9,089 nt of DNA from Pseudomonadota bacterium (GTDB lineage: Bacteria; Pseudomonadota; Alphaproteobacteria; Rhizobiales; Methyloligellaceae), in the NCBI GenBank assembly GCA_022567275.1, contig JADFHH010000039.1, positions 1 to 9,089 on the forward strand, given 5' to 3'. Positions 1-5,831 of the stretch are shown here, in pieces. The position numbers and the translations under genes were made by a program. The notes under the pieces were generated by a model, which saw only the letters and a list, made by a program, of their open reading frames with translations, did no database searches and was not told the origin of the DNA. Within the stretch, counting starts at the first letter, position 1. Every line of letters begins with the position of its first letter.

Positions 1-156
1 GGGGGGTGGGTTTAACAATACATGACAGGGCTGCCATTTCTAAGACCGCCACCAAACCAATCGCCATCTCTATCGACGCCAACGCCACTTTCAACGTGCC
101 GCCCACGCCGATGATTGAACGCGCCGCCGTTCGTCTCAAACGGGAAGGGTTTGGCC

Positions 157-1062
157 ATGACATCGCGGCCGCAAACCAGCGCCTCCCTTAAAGGCATCGC
201 GGCGATGATCGTGGCGGCGTTCCTGCTCACGCTCAACGACGCGGCGTCCAAGTGGCTGATGCAGACTTATCCGGTCTGGCAGGTGCTGTCCGTGCGGCAA
301 ATCTGTTCGCTGCTGGTGATCCTTCCTTACATCCATTTCGTGACCGGCTGGCGCGTGGTTCAAGTCACCAACCGGCCAGGCATGGCGCTGCGTTCGGTGT
401 TTTTTATCGCCACGACCGGGACCATCATCGTCAGTTTCTCCCTGTTGCCATTGGCGCTTGTCACGGCAATCGCCTTTGCCAGCCCGCTGTTCGTGGTGGC
501 CTTTGCGCATCTGTTCGCAATCGAGAAAGTGGGTCTGCGCCGGTGGCTGGCTGTGCTCGCCGGGTTCGCCGGCGTTCTGGTGATTGTGCGGCCGGGGGCA
601 AGCGGGTTCGAGCTGGTGCTGATATTGCCCGTATTCGCGGCGCTGTTCGCCGGCTGCCGGGATATCGTCACACGAAGCCTGTCGCGAACAGAATCATCGA
701 TCTCCATTCTGCTGTGGTCCAATCTGGCGGTGGTCGCCTTTGCCCTGAGCGTGGCCACGGCGCAAGGGTGGCAGGCAATCACCGGTGGCGCGGCGCTGCT
801 TTTGCTGCTCAATGGCGCACTGAATGCCGGCGCGCATTTTCTCATCATCGAGGCGCTGCGCCTGGGCGAGGCTTCACTGGTTTCGCCGTTCCGCTTTTCC
901 GGGCTGATCTGGGCCACCATGCTGGGGCTTGTCATCTGGGGCGAGTTCCCCGATGGCTGGACGCTTGCCGGCGCCGCACTGCTTGTGGCGAGCGGCGTCT
1001 ACATTATCGAGCGCTCTCCAGGAGCCGCATCAAAGAGGGGCAAAACAAAAGGCCAACAATGA
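157..1062 (+). CDS. DMT superfamily (EamA-type) inner-membrane transporter
   Basis: This 301-residue protein is almost entirely hydrophobic, with about ten predicted membrane segments arranged as two EamA repeats. Family hallmarks are visible: the end of the first repeat reads like SPLFVVAFAHLFAIEKVG followed by a GVLVIVRPG helix, and the second repeat ends with EASLVSPFRFSGLIWA, then WGEFPDGWTLAGAALL. Such proteins export or import small metabolites across the inner membrane. The substrate cannot be read from the sequence. I chose the ATG at 157 because a purine-rich GGGAAGGG lies about 8 bases upstream. A TTG at 115 would add 14 residues but has no ribosome site. The C-terminus is a short basic tail (KRGKTKGQQ). 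The gene converges on the minus-strand hydrolase gene. Its TGA overlaps an ATG that opens a ten-codon reading frame (1059-1091). Confidence 0.9.
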   Translation: MTSRPQTSASLKGIAAMIVAAFLLTLNDAASKWLMQTYPVWQVLSVRQICSLLVILPYIHFVTGWRVVQVTNRPGMALRSVFFIATTGTIIVSFSLLPLALVTAIAFASPLFVVAFAHLFAIEKVGLRRWLAVLAGFAGVLVIVRPGASGFELVLILPVFAALFAGCRDIVTRSLSRTESSISILLWSNLAVVAFALSVATAQGWQAITGGAALLLLLNGALNAGAHFLIIEALRLGEASLVSPFRFSGLIWATMLGLVIWGEFPDGWTLAGAALLVASGVYIIERSPGAASKRGKTKGQQ

Positions 1063-1093
1063 CAAGCGAAGCCATTCTCCGTGAGTTTTGACC

Positions 1094-1909
1094 CTACTCC
1101 GACCCGACCCCGACCACAGGGATCGACCCTTCGCCGGGGTCCTCATCGCTCCATTTGATTTTCTTGTAATCGAAGCCGCCTTCGAGCGTCGGCTTGACCA
1201 CCTTAAAATAGGGCGAGAGGTCGAAATCACGCGGGACGAACAGGGAGTGATGCCGGATGCGAAGAATTTCCTCAACGCTGTGGGTGCTGGCCGCGGGCCC
1301 CTGTTTTTTAATATATTCGATCGAGGGCAGGATGGGATAGCGCACCGACTGGAAGGCCTGGGCGATCAGCGAGGAGCAGATGGCGCGCGTCGGCGTGCCC
1401 GAGCCCAATGCAATCATGCGCCGGCGCCAGCGTACCGGCAGCGGCGGCATGGGAATAAGATAGCGCGCCAGGTCAAGAATGTTGCGCGTGTCGTATTTGG
1501 TTCCCAGCGCGTCGGCCATGAACTTCACGACTTTTTCCCGGTCGGCTTTGGACAGATTGACGGGCCGGCATATGCGCGTGTTGTAGCTGGCGTATTTGGA
1601 CAGCGGGACGGCGATACAGCCCTCCCCCAGATTGGATTCAATCAGGCTGAGCGGCTCTTCGCCCGGCTTGCCTGCGCCCAGCGCGCCGCCCACATAAATG
1701 GCCGCATGGGACCAGGTCGACTGGGTCAGATATTTGATCGCCACGGCAATCTTCTGGTTGCCCTCGATGAGTATGATATCGCAGGGTCGCAGCGACTGCT
1801 TGAGGGTTTCGGGGTCGGAGACGGTGAACTGGTGGTAGTCGCCCGACTCCTTGGAAAGCAAGCGGGCAAGCCAGTTGCCGAAGCGGTCCAGGGCCTTGTC
1901 AACAAACAC
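1094..1909 (-). CDS. YiiX/YebB-like permuted NlpC/P60 cysteine hydrolase
   Basis: This 271-residue protein resembles the circularly permuted papain-like amidases of the YiiX/YaeF group, in which the histidine precedes the cysteine. The domain opens with a DIILIEG strand (residues 44-50). The likely catalytic His68 sits in WSHAAIYVG, a conserved acidic residue is Glu91 in LIESN, and the nucleophile is probably Cys178 in AICSSLIAQAF. Relatives act on amide, thioester or acyl bonds in lipids, peptides or modified proteins; the substrate here is unknown. I see no signal peptide. The first 20 residues could form an amphipathic helix, so a cytoplasmic or membrane-peripheral location is likely. The start is a GTG at 1909, chosen because an in-frame TAA lies just upstream and no ATG is nearby; the ribosome site is weak. 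It follows the HtrA-like gene by 28 bases on the same strand, so the two are probably co-transcribed. It ends in TAG. Confidence 0.78.
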   Translation of the reverse strand: MFVDKALDRFGNWLARLLSKESGDYHQFTVSDPETLKQSLRPCDIILIEGNQKIAVAIKYLTQSTWSHAAIYVGGALGAGKPGEEPLSLIESNLGEGCIAVPLSKYASYNTRICRPVNLSKADREKVVKFMADALGTKYDTRNILDLARYLIPMPPLPVRWRRRMIALGSGTPTRAICSSLIAQAFQSVRYPILPSIEYIKKQGPAASTHSVEEILRIRHHSLFVPRDFDLSPYFKVVKPTLEGGFDYKKIKWSDEDPGEGSIPVVGVGSE

Positions 1910-1937
1910 AATTGCAACCCATTATTCAGTCATGACT

Positions 1938-2912
1938 CTAATGCACGCTCGGGCTCTTGAACAGCGCATCGCGGTCGGCGGAATTGACAAGCAACTCCAC
2001 CGCGCCCTGTTCGCGCACCACCGTCAGCGGCACCTCGACGCCCGCTGCACCGAGCCGCCAGACTTTTCGGTAGAAATCCGCCAGATCGTGCACCGCCTCG
2101 CCGGCCACCGCGAGCACGATGTCGCCCGCGGACATTCCCGCGCGCTCCGCAGGACCGCCTTGCGCCAACTCGAGCACGACCACATCGCCATCCATGTCGG
2201 CGCTGTAGAGACCGAGCCACGGCCGCACGGGCCGGTTGGCGCGGCCGAATTTTTTGAGATCGCCGAAGATGGGCTTCAGCAGGTTTACCGGTACGCTCAT
2301 ATTGAGCGGCAACTCGCTGCCGGCTTCGTTGGACGCCTGAAGTTGCAGCGAGCCGATACCGATTAACCGGCCTCGCGAGTCGATAAGCGGCGCGCCGCCC
2401 CAATGCGGATGCGCCGGCGCGGAGAAGATGGCTTGGTCGAGCAAATATTCCCAATAGCCGGCGAATTCCTGCCGGCCGACGATATGCGCGACGATCGAGT
2501 TCTCAACGCCCCCTGGGGCACAAATGATGATCCGGTCGTCCTTGCGGGCTTTTGAGGAGTCGCCGAATTCCAGGGTTGGGAAGTCGAGACGCGACAGCGG
2601 CTGGATGAGCGCAAATCCCGACTCCTGATCGTAACCCAGCGTATGCCCCTGCGCGGTGGACCCATCGGAAAAACTGAGCCAGATCGTTTCCGCCTCGACA
2701 ATCAGATAACCGATGGTGAGAACCAGCCCGCCCGGGACCAGGACGCCATTGCCGATCCGCTCATCGCCGAGGGTTCTGGCGGTGTAGGCGTCGGAGGGGA
2801 CGCGCGAATGTACGCATACCGCCGTCGCGAGTGCGGCATCGAGGTCGAATAGATAATCCTCGGGACGCGGCTGTACCGCCGACGGAACCCGCCAACCGCT
2901 CAATGTCGCCAT
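1938..2912 (-). CDS. HtrA-like trypsin-fold protein with PDZ domain, catalytic triad apparently lost
   Basis: This 324-residue protein has the layout of HtrA/DegP: a trypsin-like double barrel (about residues 45-195) followed by one PDZ domain (about 228-312, with the WLGL and GGPAERAGMSAGDIVLAV signatures). Aligned by eye to HtrA, the usual TNNHVV histidine becomes Tyr69 (LTIGYLIVEA). The TDLAVL aspartate becomes Gly99 (SGFALIQP). The GNSGGPL serine becomes Gly172 (HWGGAPLID). It is therefore probably not a protease, but may bind peptides or act as a scaffold. No signal peptide or membrane segment is visible, unlike periplasmic HtrA. The reading frame stays open far upstream (to 3707), but that part is antisense to the next gene. 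The ATG at 2912 is preceded by GGAG with an 8-base gap, so it is the likely start. It is first in a minus-strand pair with the YiiX-like hydrolase, diverges from the glutaredoxin-DinB gene, and ends in TAG. Confidence 0.85.
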   Translation of the reverse strand: MATLSGWRVPSAVQPRPEDYLFDLDAALATAVCVHSRVPSDAYTARTLGDERIGNGVLVPGGLVLTIGYLIVEAETIWLSFSDGSTAQGHTLGYDQESGFALIQPLSRLDFPTLEFGDSSKARKDDRIIICAPGGVENSIVAHIVGRQEFAGYWEYLLDQAIFSAPAHPHWGGAPLIDSRGRLIGIGSLQLQASNEAGSELPLNMSVPVNLLKPIFGDLKKFGRANRPVRPWLGLYSADMDGDVVVLELAQGGPAERAGMSAGDIVLAVAGEAVHDLADFYRKVWRLGAAGVEVPLTVVREQGAVELLVNSADRDALFKSPSVH

Positions 2913-2961
2913 ATCCGAGACTCCGGTTCGATTCTCATTCAGCTTACCACCAATGTGGGGA

Positions 2962-3005
2962 TTGTGCTCAAGACACAAAGCAGCCTTGTCTCTTGACCTT
3001 GTGTC
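2962..3005. promoter_or_regulatory. Repeat-rich divergent intergenic segment, possible operator
   Basis: The 135 bases between the divergent HtrA-like and glutaredoxin-DinB genes contain several related short elements. TTGTG at 2962-2966 faces CACAA at 2974-2978 across 7 bases. GACACAA at 2972-2978 is the exact inverse of TTGTGTC at 2999-3005. CCTTGTCTC (2984-2992) and CCTTGTGTC (2997-3005) are near-identical direct copies 13 bases apart. A TTGACC at 2993-2998 could be a -35 element for the plus-strand gene, although I see no convincing -10. The spacing would suit a dimeric repressor or activator that controls both genes. The elements are short and may be chance. Confidence 0.3.
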
Positions 3006-3047
3006 ATGGCAAACTGTTGATATTCTCGCCAGCATAAAGGCAACGCG

Positions 3048-3857
3048 ATGACCACGGCCGCGCACGAAAAAGCTCCCTTGAAAGTCTATTGGCAGCCGGG
3101 CTGTTCCAGTTGTCTGAAGACCAAGGAATTCCTGCTGGACCATGGCGTTCGCTTTGAATCCGTGAACGTACTGGAAGACGAAAAAGGCTTCGCTGAGCTT
3201 CAGAAGCTTGGCGTCAGGCTTGTGCCGATTGTCGCGCGCGGGAAAGACTGGGCCAATGGCGCGGTGTTCCGCGATGTCGCGCGGGTCGCCGGCTTCGAAT
3301 GGAAAGCCCATGACATGCTGCCGCCCGCCGATATGATGGCGCGGCTCAACGGCATCCTTGCCGGCGCGCGCCGGTTTAGCGCGCAACTTCCCGATGCGGC
3401 GCTCGACACACTGCTGCCTGACCGGCCGCGCAGCTATCGCGAACTTGCCTACCATATCTTCCAGATTCCCGAAGTTTTCCTGAACCGTGTCGAACATGAC
3501 GCGCCCTATACCTATGAATCGCTGCTGAGCAAGCTTCCCGCCGAAATGGCGTCGAAGGATGACTTGCTGGATTATGCGAACAGCGTGATTGAGCGGCTGA
3601 ACGGCTGGTGGGAGAATGGCGGCGCGGACACCGATTTTGCACAGCCGGGCAGGGTTTATTACGGCGAGGTCTCCCTGCATGAAGTTCTCGAGCGCACCTG
3701 CTGGCACTCAGGCCAGCATACCCGCCAGTTGATGCTTGTGCTGGAAAAACTGGACATTGCGCCCGATGACCCCTTGACCGATGACGCCTTTGCCGGATTG
3801 CCCATGCCGAGAAAAGTCTGGGACAATGAAACGGCCTGGGAAGGGGCAGCGCGTTAG
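3048..3857 (+). CDS. Glutaredoxin-DinB fusion protein
   Basis: This 269-residue protein joins two recognisable parts. Residues 10-85 form a thioredoxin-fold glutaredoxin-like domain with a CSSC redox pair (Cys19, Cys22) after a YWQPG strand and a cis-proline region at VRLVPIV (Pro60). Residues 105-255 resemble the DinB/YfiT four-helix family, whose three metal-binding histidines correspond to His136 (LAYHIFQ), His220 and His224 (CWHSGQH). DinB-fold enzymes include metal-dependent thiol-S-transferases such as the bacillithiol and mycothiol enzymes. A role in thiol-disulfide or thiol-conjugate chemistry is therefore plausible, but this is inference. No signal peptide is present, so it is probably cytoplasmic. 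The ATG at 3048 has an AAGG ribosome site 7 bases upstream. It diverges from the HtrA-like gene and converges, with only 4 bases between stops, on the lipoprotein gene. It ends in TAG. Confidence 0.83.
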   Translation: MTTAAHEKAPLKVYWQPGCSSCLKTKEFLLDHGVRFESVNVLEDEKGFAELQKLGVRLVPIVARGKDWANGAVFRDVARVAGFEWKAHDMLPPADMMARLNGILAGARRFSAQLPDAALDTLLPDRPRSYRELAYHIFQIPEVFLNRVEHDAPYTYESLLSKLPAEMASKDDLLDYANSVIERLNGWWENGGADTDFAQPGRVYYGEVSLHEVLERTCWHSGQHTRQLMLVLEKLDIAPDDPLTDDAFAGLPMPRKVWDNETAWEGAAR

Positions 3858-3861
3858 ACGC

Positions 3862-4425
3862 TCAGATCTTTTTTCTCGAGACGGCGACCAGTGCGTCGGC
3901 CTCGGCTTTCAAGACTTTCAAATCTTCGTTCAACAGCGCTTCCCGGGCCTGCAAGCTGGCCTGTTCCTGTATCAGGCGCGCCCGTTCGGCTTCGGCAAGA
4001 GACTTTTTCTCAAGCTGCCGGCTGACGGCAAAATAGGCTTCATTCACATCGCTGATGCGCGATTCCATTTGACGAATGCGGTTGCCCAACTGAAAGCCGG
4101 TCTGGAACAGGCTGGCGGAGAGTGGCGGGCAGACGTCATAATAGCTCTGCCCCAACGCGCCTTCCCGGTATCCGCGCAGCGTGGTGCAGTAGGTTGCGAG
4201 ACCGCTCTCGCGCCCGGCCAGATATTGCTCCTGGCCGGACACCGTCCCCTCGCGCCCGCAGACTTTCACATGCCGGCCATACCGTTCGGCGGGACGGCCA
4301 TCATTGCCGTCCTGAACGCCGATTTTGCGCCAGTCGCCGCTCGAGCACACCTCGCGCTTAAGTGTGGTGCAGGCGCTCAGTGAGGCCAACGACCCAACCA
4401 GCATTAGTGTGAAAATCCGGAACAT
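3862..4425 (-). CDS. DUF2799-like lipoprotein with C-terminal coiled coil
   Basis: This is a 187-residue predicted lipoprotein. A short hydrophobic signal (residues 1-18) ends in a lipobox LSAC, with Cys19 as the lipid-modified residue. The mature part shows the pattern I associate with DUF2799: a Cys27 and DW-x-x-IG-x-x-DG segment, His52 and Cys56, then a YLAGRESGLATYC stretch (Cys80) and a glycine- and tyrosine-rich segment ending at Cys99. These four cysteines may form disulfides in the periplasm. Residues of about 115-178 are rich in Glu, Lys, Ala and Leu and look like a coiled coil. The function of the family is unknown to me; the features suggest an envelope structural or accessory role. 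The ATG at 4425 lacks an obvious Shine-Dalgarno sequence but gives a perfect signal peptide. It diverges from mepA, another envelope gene, over 174 bases. Confidence 0.82.
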   Translation of the reverse strand: MFRIFTLMLVGSLASLSACTTLKREVCSSGDWRKIGVQDGNDGRPAERYGRHVKVCGREGTVSGQEQYLAGRESGLATYCTTLRGYREGALGQSYYDVCPPLSASLFQTGFQLGNRIRQMESRISDVNEAYFAVSRQLEKKSLAEAERARLIQEQASLQAREALLNEDLKVLKAEADALVAVSRKKI

Positions 4426-4599
4426 AGGTGAGACGATGCCATAGCGGCGGGTGATATCGCAATAACGAAACGCTACGCTATCGACAACTCTGTCGCCAGT
4501 GGAAAACAGTTACGGATATGGCTTTCGTAATGCGGCCATAATATGTGCTAACCTCGCACCTCAAGTCTTGCCAGTCCTGAGCCAGGGGAAATCGCACCA

Positions 4600-5709
4600 A
4601 TGCACCGCCGCACTTCGTCTTTGGCCCCGTGGCCATGGGCCGCGCTCGTGCTGATCGCCGCCGCCGCCCCGGCCGGCGCGGATCCCGCCGCCAAGCAGCT
4701 TTTCGGTGTGATGAAAACCCCTGCGGCCCTCAGCGCCAGAGCAATTGGCTCCTATACAAGGGGGTGCCTCGCAGGCGGGCGGAGCCTCGCCATTAGCGGT
4801 CCGGGCTGGGAGGCCATGAAGCTGCAGCGCAACCGCAACTGGGGCCACCCGCGGCTGATTGAATATCTGCAACGCTTCGCCACCGAGTCGAGAGACATAG
4901 ATGGCTGGCCGGGATTGCTGATCGGCGATCTGGCGCAGCCGCGCGGCGGCCCCATGCTGACCGGCCATAAAAGCCATCAGATCGGGCTCGACGCGGACAT
5001 CTGGTACAAGCCCAAGCCGGCGCATTCAATTGGGATAAAAGAGCGCGCCGACAGCAGCTCGATTATGCTGGCTGAAAAATTTGGCCAGAAGGTCATTAGC
5101 GAAAACTGGAAGCCGGGCTATGTGAAGCTGCTGAAGCGCGCCGCGTCTTACCGGGAAACCGCACGGATATTCGTGCACCCGGCGGTCAAACGCGCTCTGT
5201 GCGAGGGGGCGGGCAAGGACCGGGCCTGGCTGCGCAGGATCAGGCCCTGGTGGCTGCACAATTATCACTTTCATGTGCGCCTGACATGCCCTGCCGGGGT
5301 GGCGGGATGCGTCAACCAGAACCCGCCACCGGCGGGAGATGGTTGTGGCGCACAGCTTTCGCACTGGTTGAAGCTCATGGCGTCGGCGGAAAAGGCCAGC
5401 AAGATCAAAAGGAAACCGCCGAAAAAGCCGCGCCCGCGCCGGGAGTTGCGCTTGGCCGATTTACCGCAATCCTGCCGCGCGGTGCTGAATACAGACACAG
5501 CTTCTGGCGCATCCGGCGCACGCGCCGCCGGACAACCCGCTCCTGTTCCCGAACGCCGCCCCCCGGACGCGTCACCGGCGCTATCCGCGGACGCCAAAGC
5601 AACCATGGATCCCAACTTGCCCTGGCTGCGGGGGAGTGCCGCGTCAGCGCCAAAGCGGCCCGCGCAAATGCCGCCGCCGGCAAGGAAGCCCGGGGCCGGG
5701 ACGCAATAA
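4600..5709 (+). CDS. mepA: Penicillin-insensitive murein endopeptidase MepA (peptidase family M74)
   Basis: This 369-residue protein is a zinc (LAS-type) endopeptidase that cuts D-alanyl-meso-diaminopimelyl cross-links of peptidoglycan in the periplasm. A signal peptide covers about residues 1-27 and ends APAGA. The metal and active-site residues match E. coli MepA in order and spacing: His123 and His126 in GHKSHQIGLDADIWY, Asp133, then His220, His223 and His225 in WWLHNYHFHVRL. Cysteines at 56, 201, 230, 237 and 249 may form disulfides. Beyond about residue 260 there is a basic, then Pro/Ala-rich low-complexity tail of roughly 100 residues, longer than in the enterobacterial enzyme. The ATG at 4600 has AGGGGA about 10 bases upstream. 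In the gap before it, a CATAAT at 4537-4542 could be a -10 box, but I see no good -35. The gene ends in TAA. Confidence 0.94.
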   Translation: MHRRTSSLAPWPWAALVLIAAAAPAGADPAAKQLFGVMKTPAALSARAIGSYTRGCLAGGRSLAISGPGWEAMKLQRNRNWGHPRLIEYLQRFATESRDIDGWPGLLIGDLAQPRGGPMLTGHKSHQIGLDADIWYKPKPAHSIGIKERADSSSIMLAEKFGQKVISENWKPGYVKLLKRAASYRETARIFVHPAVKRALCEGAGKDRAWLRRIRPWWLHNYHFHVRLTCPAGVAGCVNQNPPPAGDGCGAQLSHWLKLMASAEKASKIKRKPPKKPRPRRELRLADLPQSCRAVLNTDTASGASGARAAGQPAPVPERRPPDASPALSADAKATMDPNLPWLRGSAASAPKRPAQMPPPARKPGAGTQ

Positions 5710-5736
5710 TGGCATGATCTAAATCCGGGACCCTGA

Positions 5737-5764
5737 TTGACAGGGAGCGCCGATGTTTTAGAAT
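5737..5764 (+). promoter_or_regulatory. Probable sigma-70-type promoter for argD-argF-hslO
   Basis: A perfect -35 hexamer TTGACA (5737-5742) is followed after 16 bases by TAGAAT (5759-5764), which matches the -10 consensus at five of six positions. Such a pairing is unlikely by chance in this GC-rich DNA. Transcription would start near 5771, about 60 bases before the argD ATG and just ahead of the hairpin at 5779-5800. It lies 27 bases after the mepA stop, so argD need not depend on mepA transcription. Confidence 0.6.
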
Positions 5765-5778
5765 CCGTGTTCAGGAAC

Positions 5779-5810
5779 TCGCCGCCGCACCTGGCGGCGA
5801 TTTTGGTTTT
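5779..5810 (+). terminator. Intrinsic terminator-like hairpin in the argD leader
   Basis: TCGCCGCC (5779-5786) pairs perfectly with GGCGGCGA (5793-5800) around the 6-base loop GCACCT. The hairpin is followed directly by TTTTGGTTTT (5801-5810). A GC-rich 8-base-pair stem with a T-rich tail is the standard form of a Rho-independent terminator, though the tail is broken by GG. It lies 69 bases after the mepA stop, so it could end the mepA transcript. It also lies downstream of the probable argD promoter, so it would be transcribed as nucleotides about +9 to +40 of the argD leader, where it could reduce or attenuate expression. Confidence 0.55.
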
Positions 5811-5831
5811 GCGAACCTCGAACGAGAGACA

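Noticed and set aside
1..139. Minus-strand frame open to the window edge that reads as hydrophobic (for example TLKVALASIEMAIGLVAVLEM), with a possible TTG start at 139.
   Set aside because: There is no ribosome site or good start codon, and only 17 bases would separate it from the divergent transporter start. The opposite frame has equally plausible codon use. A partial membrane protein is possible but I cannot support it.
1088..1960. Long plus-strand frame opposite the YiiX-like hydrolase gene.
   Set aside because: It is a GC-driven shadow. The minus-strand frame carries the recognisable catalytic motifs, and the plus-strand product resembles no family.
2913..3707. Upstream extension of the HtrA-like reading frame to a 589-residue protein.
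   Set aside because: The extra part is antisense to the well-supported glutaredoxin-DinB gene, and a Shine-Dalgarno sequence marks the ATG at 2912.
3851..3876. GCGT-TAG-ACGC inverted repeat at the convergent stops, with a T run a few bases later.
   Set aside because: The stem is only four base pairs and the T run is not adjacent, so it does not qualify as an intrinsic terminator.
4441..4481. ATAGCG and CGCTAT inverted arms in the gap between the lipoprotein gene and mepA.
   Set aside because: Six-base arms 29 bases apart are expected by chance and no promoter element aligns with them.
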